In this document: piece after piece, positions 1-9,841 of the stretch | Position numbering within the stretch: the first letter of the stretch is position 1 | Layout of the letters: each line of letters opens with the position of its first letter | Assembly: GCA_947493705.1 (NCBI GenBank) | Contig: CANLSH010000004.1 | Coordinates: 1 to 64,000 of the forward strand | From: an uncultured Arachnia sp. | GTDB taxonomy: Bacteria; Actinomycetota; Actinomycetes; Propionibacteriales; Propionibacteriaceae | Direction of reading: 5' to 3' | DNA length: 64,000 bases | Translations under genes and position numbers: made by a program | The notes under the pieces: model-generated | What the model was told of the DNA's origin: nothing | The model's database searches: none | The model's input: the letters and a program-made list of their open reading frames with translations, nothing else

Positions 1-79
1 ACCTCAAAGATTCTCGCCCTACAACATTGATGGACTTGCTCTGTAGGACTGGTCTCAACTCACCCTGACACGTAGGGAA

Positions 80-116
80 GACCCGGCCGCTCCCTCTCGA
101 GAGGAACGGCCGGGTC
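80..116 (-). terminator. Candidate terminator of ettA
   Basis: A perfect 10-bp inverted repeat (GACCCGGCCG at 80-89, CGGCCGGGTC at 107-116) with a 17-nt loop lies about 20 nt past the ettA stop. No clear T-tract follows, so it may act as a GC-only terminator or an RNA-stabilising hairpin. Bases 1-79 show no recognisable gene. Confidence 0.55.
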
Positions 117-134
117 ATCCGATTCGGTAATGCG

Positions 135-1814
<1,680 letters not shown>

Positions 1815-1897
1815 TTGATGCCTTTCGAACTGCGCTGACAGCCTGCCAGTATGCCAGCCGGAACGGCGTCCACCCTCATGCGGACCAAGCGCGATGC

Positions 1898-3490
1898 TCA
1901 GGACAGCTTTGCCACGAGTGTGCGGGACTGAGTCAGTGCATCCAGTTCCGCCTGCGCTGGCTGCACGACCTCCCGGTCCGCCACCTCTGCCACGCGCCTG
2001 GTGAGGATGGCCCGCGCACGCCTGGCCTTGGAGCGGGCACCCAGCCCGACGAAGATGCGTGACACCAGGGACAGCACGAATCCGAGGATCAATCCGCCAC
2101 CCACCAGCAGTGTCGGCAAGGGAAAGGGAACCTCGGAAATCATGACGCGTGGGAGCCTCGGCAGTTGGAAGTAGGACAACACGACGTCAATGGTCAACCA
2201 ACCAACGCCCACCACCACCGCGGCGATCAGCAGCCATTGCAGGAAGCGCAGCACCTGCCACCAGAGAGGCTGGCGCTCCGTGTGAAGGTTCGCGGTGACC
2301 ACCGCCCGGTCCAGCGAATCCGGCAGGGTGGGCACACACTTGTGGACTGCGTTCTGGATGGCGTCCTGCCAGTGCCCCGGTAGGCCGTCGGAGAGTTCGG
2401 TGCTGAGGGTGCGGAGCCCGGTGCGGAGTCGCGCTTCAGCGATGCTGCCCCGGTTGGGAAGTGAACTGTGGGGTGCGACGTCGGCCTCCAGCTGGGCGTG
2501 CTTGGCGCCCGAGCCAATGCGCAACCGTCGAAGCGGGTCCGGCTTGAAGCGGCCAATCCACTTCACAAGCGGCCACCCCGTCGCCAACGAACCACGGTGC
2601 AGCATGGAGGTGCGTACTGCCCCCACCACGTACGGCACCCCGGCTGATTCGGCCAGGCTCGCCTCCAGAGATGTCACTGCCTTCTTCGACGGCGCTTTCA
2701 CGGCGGGCCCGTCGACGGCGGCGGAGAGTTCAGCGGCCAACACGTCGACGTCGGCGGAGAGGCGGGCAGCGGCAGCGGTCTTCGCCGTGGCGAGCTTCGC
2801 CAGTTTCCTGCGTAGTTCGTCCAGCCCATCGCCCGTCACGGCGCTCGTGGCCAGTACGGGAACGCCTTTCAGGCCGTCCTCATCCAGTAGACGTCTGAGG
2901 TCACTCAGGCATGACTTCAACTCCTCGGGGGTGAGCCTGTCGGCCTGGTTGAGGACGATGGTGATGACGTCGCGGTGCCGGGCCAGCGGGCGAAGGTAGC
3001 GCTCATGGACGGCGGCGTCGGCATACTTCTGAGGATCGAGAACCCAGATGAACTGGTCCACCACCGGCACCATTCGCTCCACCTCCTGCCGGTGCTCGGT
3101 CTGGGTGGAGTCGTGATCGGGTAGGTCGAGCAGTACGAGATCCTGGAATCCCTCGCGAGGGGGAGGCACCTCGTTGCGGCGCTGGATACCCAACCAGTCG
3201 AGCAGTGCGACGTCGCTGGGCGCGAAAGCGGCGGCACGGGTTTGCGATGTCGTGGGACGTCTCGCAGCAACTTCAGCAAGTTGTTGACCCGTCAAGGCAT
3301 TGAACAGCGAGGACTTACCGGAGCCCGTCGCTCCCGCCAGAGCCACAACCGTCTGCGGCCCGAAGGACAGTCGTTGACCTGCGTGCTCAAGCACCTCACG
3401 TGCGTGCGCCTGCACTTCCTCCGGCAATCGCCCCGAGGCCCGTTCAAGAACTTCCGTGATGAGCGACAGTCGCTCCGCCAACGGCCGCAT
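1898..3490 (-). CDS. Dynamin-like/YfjP-type membrane GTPase (second of pair)
   Basis: A 530-residue P-loop GTPase. The G1 loop GATGSGKSS lies near residue 53, a G3-like DLPDHDS follows, and NQAD is a clear G4. The C-terminal third has two hydrophobic membrane segments (about residues 410-435 and 450-475) followed by a basic tail. This layout, GTPase plus C-terminal membrane anchor, is typical of bacterial dynamin-like or YfjP proteins, and actinobacteria often carry them as tandem pairs (IniA/IniC, DynA/DynB). It starts 1 nt after the first GTPase ends, so the two are translationally coupled. The role is probably membrane remodelling or repair; the family assignment is good and the exact function is inferred. 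Confidence 0.8.
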   Translation of the reverse strand: MRPLAERLSLITEVLERASGRLPEEVQAHAREVLEHAGQRLSFGPQTVVALAGATGSGKSSLFNALTGQQLAEVAARRPTTSQTRAAAFAPSDVALLDWLGIQRRNEVPPPREGFQDLVLLDLPDHDSTQTEHRQEVERMVPVVDQFIWVLDPQKYADAAVHERYLRPLARHRDVITIVLNQADRLTPEELKSCLSDLRRLLDEDGLKGVPVLATSAVTGDGLDELRRKLAKLATAKTAAAARLSADVDVLAAELSAAVDGPAVKAPSKKAVTSLEASLAESAGVPYVVGAVRTSMLHRGSLATGWPLVKWIGRFKPDPLRRLRIGSGAKHAQLEADVAPHSSLPNRGSIAEARLRTGLRTLSTELSDGLPGHWQDAIQNAVHKCVPTLPDSLDRAVVTANLHTERQPLWWQVLRFLQWLLIAAVVVGVGWLTIDVVLSYFQLPRLPRVMISEVPFPLPTLLVGGGLILGFVLSLVSRIFVGLGARSKARRARAILTRRVAEVADREVVQPAQAELDALTQSRTLVAKLS

Positions 3491-3491
3491 C

Positions 3492-5219
3492 TCAGAATCC
3501 CTTCGGCCGGGTCAGATCATCGAAGGCGCTGCTCCCAGCTCGACGGAGCTCGGCCGCCACCTCATCGAGCTGGTCGGCAGCGGAGGTGTCCACGGCCAAT
3601 TCTTCGGTGATGTGGAGAAAGCGAGTGAGTTGGGTGGCGAAAAGTGCGTGGATTCGGGCATCCAAATCGTTTTTCGCGCGCTGGGCCAGCCGTCGCACGG
3701 CATCCTCTCCGAAGACCCCTTCGAGCAGTCGTTGCGCCAGTAGGGAAGCACCGCCGGCAATGCCCACCTCGGCGCCGGTCAACCCACCGGTGGTGGCGAA
3801 GACAACGATGATGAGGGCCGCACCCACGGCATTGGTACCCAGAGCCAGGAACCTGGCTTTCGTGCGCTTACCGCGCCCCTGTTCAGCGACCAGGGCCAAC
3901 ACGTCGGCCTGCCAGTCACGCACGGCCCGCGTGGCGTCGGGCTCGAAATCAGAGGTGGGTCGCGCCAGGGCTGGGTGCATCTCCACAATCTGGCGGCCCC
4001 ACGAGGTCATGCTCCATTGGTTCACCGCGGACTCGCAGGCCGCTTGACCATGTTCCACAATCAGCGCGGCAAGCCCATCGTTGATGGCGCCACGGACGCC
4101 CTCAGCCTCCTGCTGGCCGGTGAACCAGCCGGTGAGACGATCCCGCCAGCGGGAGATCTGCTCCTCCACGCCCCGCATGAACTCGCCGGTGCCCACAAAG
4201 TCCTGCCACCTGCTGAGCACTTCGCCGCGCAGCATGGTCCCATCGCTGGTGGCCAACGCCACTTCGTCGGCGGCGAGCCGGAATTGGTTGGCAGCCTGTC
4301 GTCCCAACTCGTCGACGGCGTCGCCCTGCCTGCGCACACCGTCTGCGAGGTGGCTGATCTGCTGATCCAGACCCCGGACGGCACCCGCCAGCGTCTGCAG
4401 AGCGATGTCCGTGCGGGCCCCGGACTCGGCGGCCAGGCTGGCCAGCCACGCGCGGATGGGCTGCACATCAGGCAGGGGCAACATGCCGTCCTCCCCCAAC
4501 TTGCGTTCGGCGACGGCGAAGAGCTTCGCAGCGGGAAGCCCGCGGGCAGTGAGCATCTCAGACAGGTGCGAGCGCAGATCATCTGCAGCATCCGGTGGGC
4601 AGCGGTTGAGGACGACGGAGACCACAGTGTCCCGTTCGGCTGCCTGTTCCAGTAGCTCCCAGCCCACCGCATCGGCGTAGCGGGCGGCAGAGGTGACGAA
4701 CACCCAGAGGTCGGCAGCGGAGAGAAGTTGTCGCGACAGGCGACGGTTGGCATCGTCGATGGAGTCGATGTCGGGGGCATCCAGCAGGGCGAGCCCGGGA
4801 GGCAGCGAGTCATGGGCGACGACGTGGAGTGCGCGGGAGTCGTGCACCGGCGTGGAGCTCCGGACCAGGTTTGGCAGCACCTTGCCGGAATCGAACCAGG
4901 CCAGGTCATCGGGGTGGGCGACGAGAACTGGCGATGTGGTGGTGGGGCGCAACACACCGGGCTTCGTCAGTCGTGCACGGAGCAGACTGTTGACGAGCGT
5001 CGATTTACCCGAGCCCGTGGAGCCGCCCACCACCACCAGGAGTGGCGCGTCGAGTCGCATGGCACGGGGCAGCAGATGGTCTCGCACCTGATTGGCGATG
5101 GTGCCCGCCAACCGACGCATACCGTCGGCCTCCTCAAGCGGCAGGGGGTACTGGGCACGGGGAAGAACTTCGTTCAGGCGCTCGAGTGCCACAGCCAATG
5201 GCTGTTGGTTGGTGGTCAT
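3492..5219 (-). CDS. Dynamin-like membrane GTPase (first of pair)
   Basis: A 575-residue GTPase with G1 GGSTGSGKST near residue 65, a G3-like LLDAPDIDS, and a degenerate G4 (NRCPPD in place of NKxD), so nucleotide specificity may be relaxed. A long central helical region is followed by a hydrophobic stretch near residues 465-500 and a helical tail, as in membrane-associated dynamin-like proteins. The start ATG overlaps the stop of the PrsW-like gene by 4 nt, and the stop is 1 nt from the next GTPase, which makes a three-gene operon. The paired GTPases probably act as a hetero-oligomer at the membrane (inference from IniA/IniC and DynA/DynB). Confidence 0.78.
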   Translation of the reverse strand: MTTNQQPLAVALERLNEVLPRAQYPLPLEEADGMRRLAGTIANQVRDHLLPRAMRLDAPLLVVVGGSTGSGKSTLVNSLLRARLTKPGVLRPTTTSPVLVAHPDDLAWFDSGKVLPNLVRSSTPVHDSRALHVVAHDSLPPGLALLDAPDIDSIDDANRRLSRQLLSAADLWVFVTSAARYADAVGWELLEQAAERDTVVSVVLNRCPPDAADDLRSHLSEMLTARGLPAAKLFAVAERKLGEDGMLPLPDVQPIRAWLASLAAESGARTDIALQTLAGAVRGLDQQISHLADGVRRQGDAVDELGRQAANQFRLAADEVALATSDGTMLRGEVLSRWQDFVGTGEFMRGVEEQISRWRDRLTGWFTGQQEAEGVRGAINDGLAALIVEHGQAACESAVNQWSMTSWGRQIVEMHPALARPTSDFEPDATRAVRDWQADVLALVAEQGRGKRTKARFLALGTNAVGAALIIVVFATTGGLTGAEVGIAGGASLLAQRLLEGVFGEDAVRRLAQRAKNDLDARIHALFATQLTRFLHITEELAVDTSAADQLDEVAAELRRAGSSAFDDLTRPKGF

Positions 5220-6556
5220 GGTGCTGGCCAGTTGCCACCGAGACCGGCGGCGCCCGGCGACTGTGGGGGCGGTGCTGTGGACGTGGCCTTGCGCCGTCGC
5301 GGTGGGAAGAGAGTGAGGCCACGCGTGTCCGTCAGTGCTGTGGGGCGCAGCTCCTCAAGCTCGTGGAGAATCTCCCGGGCGCGATCATCACCGCCCGCAC
5401 CGATGGTGCCGCGCGTCATCCCCTCTCGGACGTAGGCGAGTTCGGTGATGCGTCGCATGAATTTCGCCGTGGGTGGCCAGATTTTTCGCGGTCCCCGGAA
5501 GAGGGCTGCCAGGTGCAGCTTGATACGTTTGAAGGGCGCGGAGAAGACGACGGGATCGCGATCCGTGAGCCAACCGACGCGCCGGTAGTCACCCAGTCGA
5601 CGACGGATCAGCTGCGTCTGAGCAACGACACTCAGCACCATCATGATGGTGAGCATTGCCACCAGTGCCAACGCCATGAACCACTGCGGCCTCAGTTGCG
5701 CCGACCCTCCGGATGATGCCACCCCGTTGAACAGCATGTGACCACCTGCACCCACAACAAAGCCCGCCAGGGGGGCCACGACGCGCACGGTCTTGCTCCT
5801 GGCCCCGAGCGCCACCGCCAGTCCCAGCGCAATCATCATGGTGAACACCGGATGGCCGAAGGACGTGTAGATGCCGCGCAATTTCACGAGTTCCATCACC
5901 TCCGCCATCGGATCCTCGATGCCAATGGTGTTGGTGCCGTAGACAAAGGCTCGGGCGTAGTAGATGGCGTTCTCGACGAAGGCGAAACCCACGGCCGAGA
6001 GTCCGGCCAGGGCCACGATCGACAACCGGGAGACGATGCCCACTCGATAGAGGATGACGAGCAGGAAGAGGACCGTCACCTTGCTGGCCTCCTCCACGAA
6101 GGGGGCGATGAAAATGGCGGCTCGGCTACCCATGTCGGCATTGGCCATGGTGGTGTTCATTGCCTCACCGGCCCACGTGTTGACATAGATGGACACCCAC
6201 GTGGAGGCGCACGCACCCCACAGGAACGTCAGCAGCCATACCAGCGGCCGTTGCGGACGGAACCTGTCCAGCCAGATGAACAGCAGAGACCACGCCAGCG
6301 CCGTCCACATCGCATAGAAGAGCCCCAGACGCAGGGAATCCCAGTTCAGGCCCAGCGCCACCGTGCCGTCGGGGAATGTGGTGTCCGGGTGCAGGAGATC
6401 AAACTGCGCCTTGAGGGCGAATGCGTAGAAGGGCAGCAGAACGACGCTCAGCCAGAACAGTGGGCTGCGCAGCATCCGTTGCCTCCGGGTCCCCCGGACG
6501 ACTGGCGGGAGCCCCGAGAGCCGCCGTTGCCGGTCGAGGAGGTGCGGACTGGTCAT
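5216..6556 (-). CDS. PrsW-family intramembrane metalloprotease
   Basis: A polytopic membrane protein of about 446 residues. A central EExxK motif (VEEASK), a following FVENAIYY segment and a later GHPVF/GGHMLFNG helix match the PrsW/CAAX-like glutamic intramembrane protease family, which cleaves membrane proteins such as anti-sigma factors. I place the start at the ATG at 6556 (MTSPHLLDR) because the upstream extension reads like non-coding sequence. No strong ribosome site is visible there. It is the first gene of an operon with two dynamin-like GTPases, so membrane-stress signalling is a reasonable guess. The C-terminal approximately 100 residues are cytosolic and proline-rich. Confidence 0.8.
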   Translation of the reverse strand: MTSPHLLDRQRRLSGLPPVVRGTRRQRMLRSPLFWLSVVLLPFYAFALKAQFDLLHPDTTFPDGTVALGLNWDSLRLGLFYAMWTALAWSLLFIWLDRFRPQRPLVWLLTFLWGACASTWVSIYVNTWAGEAMNTTMANADMGSRAAIFIAPFVEEASKVTVLFLLVILYRVGIVSRLSIVALAGLSAVGFAFVENAIYYARAFVYGTNTIGIEDPMAEVMELVKLRGIYTSFGHPVFTMMIALGLAVALGARSKTVRVVAPLAGFVVGAGGHMLFNGVASSGGSAQLRPQWFMALALVAMLTIMMVLSVVAQTQLIRRRLGDYRRVGWLTDRDPVVFSAPFKRIKLHLAALFRGPRKIWPPTAKFMRRITELAYVREGMTRGTIGAGGDDRAREILHELEELRPTALTDTRGLTLFPPRRRKATSTAPPPQSPGAAGLGGNWPAP

Positions 6557-6670
6557 GATGCGAGCAAGAGTACCGAACGGCCCGCCCAGATCCGGGATCA
6601 CGGAGAGAGCACATAGGCTCGGCCATGAACGCTCGCCACGGAGCGCCTGCACCGAGAGAGACAACGAGCG

Positions 6671-7270
6671 ATGAAGAGCTTCTTCGAGAACATGGAGCCA
6701 TGGCGAAAGCCCGAAGGCTCACTGCACCTCTACGTCCTGCCGAACGAGGAGGAGACGGACCGGCTCATTGAGGCGCAGGCAGCGTTGACAGGTATTGATG
6801 ATCTCCCGCTGATGCCGGCGTCCTACCTGCACTGCACCGTGCAACGATTGGCCCAGTTCGACGAGGACATCACCCAGGCGCAGTACACACGGTTGGGCGA
6901 TGCGCTCGCCGATCTGTGTTCCGGACTCTCGCCCTTCGAGCTGGCCCTGGGAGCTCCGCAGGCCGATGACGTGGCAGTTGGCTGCTGGGGTAACCCATCG
7001 GATGACTGGGACCACCTCGTGCACGGATGCCGGGAGACGGTGGCTGAGTCATGGGGAGGTGAGGCCCCCGCTTCCCCCGCCGCGCCGCATGTCAGCCTCG
7101 CCTACGCGAAGGGCCCCGTCGATGACGACGTCGTGGCGACGCGTCTCGCGGAGTCGGAGCAGCTCGGCACCGTGTACGTCGGGACGCTTCATCTGGTGTC
7201 CGTCACCGTCCGTCCCGAGCGTGGCACGTTCGACTTCACCGAACTGGCGAACTGGGACCTCGGTTCCTGA
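6671..7270 (+). CDS. 2H phosphoesterase superfamily (2'-5' RNA ligase-like) protein
   Basis: A 199-residue protein with the two H-x-T/S motifs that define the 2H fold: HCTVQ near residue 57 and HVSLAYA near residue 142. Family members act on 2',3'-cyclic phosphates or 2'-5' linkages of RNA; the substrate here is unknown. A purine-rich GAGAGAGAC stretch upstream of ATG 6671 can serve as ribosome site. It is transcribed divergently from the prsW-GTPase operon, with about 115 nt between starts. Confidence 0.8.
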   Translation: MKSFFENMEPWRKPEGSLHLYVLPNEEETDRLIEAQAALTGIDDLPLMPASYLHCTVQRLAQFDEDITQAQYTRLGDALADLCSGLSPFELALGAPQADDVAVGCWGNPSDDWDHLVHGCRETVAESWGGEAPASPAAPHVSLAYAKGPVDDDVVATRLAESEQLGTVYVGTLHLVSVTVRPERGTFDFTELANWDLGS

Positions 7271-7350
7271 CCGTGGCAGTAACATTTCGGCTGGTCTGCC
7301 CATCGAGATGTTCCCGGGTCTCCGGCGCGGAGATCGTTGGGCACAAAAAG

Positions 7351-7423
7351 CGCCCCAGGCAGGACTCGAACCTGCGCGCGACAGATTAGAAGGCTGTTGC
7401 TCTATCCGCTGAGCTACTGGGGC
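7351..7423 (-). tRNA. tRNA-Arg (anticodon TCT)
   Basis: On the minus strand the acceptor GCCCCAG pairs with CTGGGGC, followed by discriminator G. The D-arm reads GCTCAGCGGATAGAGC, the anticodon loop CTTCTAA gives UCU (reads AGA/AGG), and the T-arm is GCAGGTTCGAGTCCTGC. The CCA is not encoded. A run of five T follows on the minus strand and may terminate transcription. The last anticodon-stem pair (C-T) is mismatched, but the fold is otherwise intact. Confidence 0.95.
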
Positions 7424-7484
7424 TCTGGTCCCGATTCTAGTGAACATCAAGGTGAGCGTCACGTTGGTCTGTGTGACAGGGCCA

Positions 7485-7490
7485 TAGGGT
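7485..7490 (+). promoter_or_regulatory. -10 hexamer TAGGGT for leaderless orn
   Basis: TAGGGT ends 7 nt before the GTG at 7498, the spacing expected when the transcript begins at the start codon. It overlaps the alternative GTG at 7489, which argues against that start. Confidence 0.5.
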
Positions 7491-7497
7491 GGGTCAG

Positions 7498-8118
7498 GTG
7501 AACGACAAACTGGTGTGGATCGACTGTGAGATGACCGGGCTGGATCTGGAGACAGATGCCTTGATCGAGGTGGCGGTACTGGTCACCGACGGTGAACTGA
7601 ACATTCTGGGCGAAGGGGCTGAAGTCATCATCAAGCCCACCGACGAGGCGTTGGAACACATGGGCGACTTCGTGCGGGAGATGCACACCAAATCCGGCTT
7701 GCTGGACAAGCTGGCCGGGGGCCTCACCATGGAGGAGGGTAAGGAGCGGATCCTTGCACATGTGAAGGAGTTCGTCCCGCAGGAACGCAGAGCTCCGCTG
7801 GCTGGCAACACCATCGGCACAGACCGTGCTTTCCTCGCCAGGGACATGCCGGAGCTGGAGTCATGGGTGCACTACCGCAACCTTGATGTCTCCTCCATCA
7901 AGGAATTGGCCCGGCGCTGGTACCCCAAGGTGATGTACCAGGCACCCGCCAAGGGCGGGAACCATCGGGCACTCGCCGATATCCAGGAATCCATCGAAGA
8001 GCTGCGTTACTACCGTGAAGCCCTCTTCGTTCCCCCACCGGGTCCAACGTCGGCCGAGGCCAGAGTGATCGCTGCCAAGCATCGAGGCAGCCTGACGGGC
8101 CTTCATGCGCCTGCGTGA
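7498..8118 (+). CDS. orn: Oligoribonuclease
   Basis: A 3'-5' exonuclease that degrades 2-5 nt RNA fragments and linear dinucleotides such as pGpG. The DEDDh exonuclease residues are visible: Asp and Glu in WIDCEMTGLD at the N-terminus, Asp in GNTIGTDRAFL, and His and Asp in NHRALADIQESIEELRYY. The length of 206 residues is slightly longer than E. coli Orn, as usual in actinobacteria. I chose GTG 7498 (NDKLVWIDCEMTG) rather than the in-frame GTG 9 nt upstream, because a TAGGGT -10 box overlaps the latter and the protein then begins as Orn proteins do. It is probably a leaderless transcript. Confidence 0.96.
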   Translation: MNDKLVWIDCEMTGLDLETDALIEVAVLVTDGELNILGEGAEVIIKPTDEALEHMGDFVREMHTKSGLLDKLAGGLTMEEGKERILAHVKEFVPQERRAPLAGNTIGTDRAFLARDMPELESWVHYRNLDVSSIKELARRWYPKVMYQAPAKGGNHRALADIQESIEELRYYREALFVPPPGPTSAEARVIAAKHRGSLTGLHAPA

Positions 8119-8136
8119 TGTCATTCGCCCGACGCC

Positions 8137-8874
8137 ATGATCATCGGCCCCGACGCCTCCGAACAGTCGGTGGTGCTGGCGGGCTCCACGCCCGTCGCGT
8201 TCCGTGGGGATCAGCCAACGGCGCGGGTCGTGTCAGTGGGCATCAATCCCAGCATCCGTGAGTTCCTCTCACGCAGCGGAGTTGAACTCAACGGGGACAG
8301 GCGACGCTTCGAGACCCTCAATTCGTTGGGTGTGGAATCCATGGAGGATGTCACTGAAACCATGGGTGAGCGTATCCGCCAACGATGCATGAATTACTTC
8401 CGGGACACTCCCTACATGGACTGGTTCACCCCGATGGAGCATCTCGTCCACAACATTGCCGACGCGAGCTTTTTCGACGGATCCGCCTACCACCTCGATC
8501 TGGTGCACTGGGCCACAAATCCTCTGTGGTCTCGGCTGGGCAAAAGCGAACAGCAGCGTCTACTGATTCGGGACCGGCCCTCGGTGAGGGAACAGCTGAG
8601 CAACCCCTCGTTGGAGGTCATCTACCTCAACGGCAAGACGGTGTGCGAAGAGGTCAGTCAGTTCATCCCCCTCACCAGCCGCGCTGCCCACTTCCGGCAT
8701 CAGGGCTCGCGACGTCGTTTCCATCGAGGCTGGCACGGCGATGCAATGGTCGTCGGCTGCTCCTCCAACCTTCAGGAAGAACGACTGAAAACCGAGGACA
8801 GAGCCGATTTCATGCGATGGATCACCGACGAATGCCGTAACGATCTGAACACGCTGAAAGAGGCCACCAGATGA
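8137..8874 (+). CDS. Uncharacterised protein, possibly uracil-DNA-glycosylase-like fold
   Basis: A 245-residue soluble protein 18 nt after orn and possibly co-transcribed. I do not recognise it with certainty. VVSVGINPS near residue 35 resembles the GxNPG/S motif 1 of the uracil-DNA glycosylase superfamily, and VVGCSSNLQ near the C-terminus sits where those proteins have their HPS-type motif 2. The segment between is rich in Arg, Trp and His. No ribosome site is obvious before ATG 8137, and the start could differ by a few codons. Function remains open. Confidence 0.6.
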   Translation: MIIGPDASEQSVVLAGSTPVAFRGDQPTARVVSVGINPSIREFLSRSGVELNGDRRRFETLNSLGVESMEDVTETMGERIRQRCMNYFRDTPYMDWFTPMEHLVHNIADASFFDGSAYHLDLVHWATNPLWSRLGKSEQQRLLIRDRPSVREQLSNPSLEVIYLNGKTVCEEVSQFIPLTSRAAHFRHQGSRRRFHRGWHGDAMVVGCSSNLQEERLKTEDRADFMRWITDECRNDLNTLKEATR

Positions 8875-9003
8875 TTTTGCAGTACGTCCCGCACTAGCCA
8901 TGGGGCACGAACTCGGACCCCAACATCGATTTTTGGGAACTGCAGAGCATGCGCTATCGTTGCCTACGCGCTGATCCCGGTCAGTGCAGCAGTGTGGTGT
9001 CAT

Positions 9004-9080
9004 GGTGGGTATAGCTCAGCTGGTAGAGCGCCTGGTTGTGGTCCAGGAGGCCGCGGGTTCAAGCCCCGTTACTCACCCCA
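9004..9080 (+). tRNA. tRNA-His (anticodon GTG), CCA encoded
   Basis: Acceptor GTGGGTA pairs with TACTCAC. G at 9004 is the histidine-specific G-1, opposite discriminator C at 9077. Anticodon loop TTGTGGT carries GTG. T-arm is CGGGTTCAAGCCCCG. An encoded CCA follows at 9078-9080. Confidence 0.96.
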
Positions 9081-9133
9081 CACCGACTGTCGTTTGATCA
9101 TCTGGGACATGTCCCAGTAGTGTTGAGCGGCGC

Positions 9134-9206
9134 GCACCGCTAGCTCAACTGGCAGAGCAATTGACTCTTAATCAATGGGTTCAGGGTTCGAGTCCCTGGC
9201 GGTGTA
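9134..9206 (+). tRNA. tRNA-Lys (anticodon CTT)
   Basis: Acceptor GCACCGC pairs with GCGGTGT (terminal G-U pair), discriminator A. Anticodon stem ATTGA/TCAAT encloses loop CTCTTAA with anticodon CTT. T-arm is CAGGGTTCGAGTCCCTG. CCA is not encoded. It lies 53 nt after tRNA-His and probably shares its transcript. Confidence 0.95.
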
Positions 9207-9213
9207 CAACACG

Positions 9214-9244
9214 AAAAGGCCTCCGGCATTGCCGGGGGCCTTTT
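9214..9244 (+). terminator. Intrinsic terminator after the tRNA pair
   Basis: AAAAGGCCTCCGGC, ATT loop, then GCCGGGGGCCTTTT forms a long GC-rich stem flanked by A and T runs, just after tRNA-Lys. It is symmetric and could stop transcription from both sides. Bases 9245-9446 hold nothing I can identify. Confidence 0.85.
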
Positions 9245-9446
9245 GTGTTTGTGTAGGGGTACGCCGGCGGTTCACCAGCAGTCGCCCCACCCCGGCTTCG
9301 CGCAAGTCGGCGCGCCTCACGAAGCAGCCCTGAACACCACACGCATGAGGCGGTGGTCGACGCCGCTCCGCGAGGATCATCCCCCGCCTCGCCTCGATCC
9401 CCGACGTCGCTTCTTGGTGGACGTCGAGGACACCGGCTTTACGGCT

Positions 9447-9791
9447 CTACTCGCCGATACTCATGATGGCCTTGCGGGCCTTGTCACCAAGAGTTCGGTT
9501 TCGTGCGTGCGAGATGGATTTCAGTGTGACGACGAATGCGACGACGCCCAGCACCGCTCCACCGATGACCATCAGCCGGTCAGTGCGCCAACCGTTCTCA
9601 TCCTTGACGGTCGCCTTTGCGGCCTCGAACTCGGAGGCGGCGAAGCTCTTGGCGCTGTCCACTCCACGCTTGGCGACGTTCTTGGGACTCACTTCCTCCA
9701 CGAGTTCACTCACCGAATCAGCCATTTGTGCCCGGTTGCGGGCAAGGTCGGCGCGGATCTCGGAGACACTGCGTGTCTTGTTCTTGGCCAT
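9447..9791 (-). CDS. DUF3618 family membrane-associated protein
   Basis: A 114-residue actinobacterial protein. The N-terminal IRADLARNRAQMADSVSEL segment is the DUF3618 signature. A single transmembrane helix lies near residues 75-95 (VIGGAVLGVVAFVVTL), followed by a short basic tail. I use ATG 9791, with GGAG 5 nt upstream, rather than the TTG one codon earlier. The function is unknown; family members are often near cell-envelope genes. Confidence 0.8.
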   Translation of the reverse strand: MAKNKTRSVSEIRADLARNRAQMADSVSELVEEVSPKNVAKRGVDSAKSFAASEFEAAKATVKDENGWRTDRLMVIGGAVLGVVAFVVTLKSISHARNRTLGDKARKAIMSIGE

Positions 9792-9829
9792 CAAAACTCC
9801 TTCACTCTGTTCGATCGCTAGCCTAGCCG

Positions 9830-9835
9830 TAGGAT
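9830..9835 (+). promoter_or_regulatory. -10 hexamer TAGGAT for leaderless bcp
   Basis: TAGGAT occupies exactly positions -12 to -7 relative to the A of the bcp ATG at 9842, with no ribosome site in between, which indicates a leaderless mRNA. Confidence 0.6.
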
Positions 9836-9841
9836 GGCGTC

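Noticed and set aside
9168..9380. 70-codon minus-strand frame ending in ARDSNPEPID
   Set aside because: This peptide is the usual mistranslation of the strand opposite a tRNA; it overlaps tRNA-Lys and its terminator.
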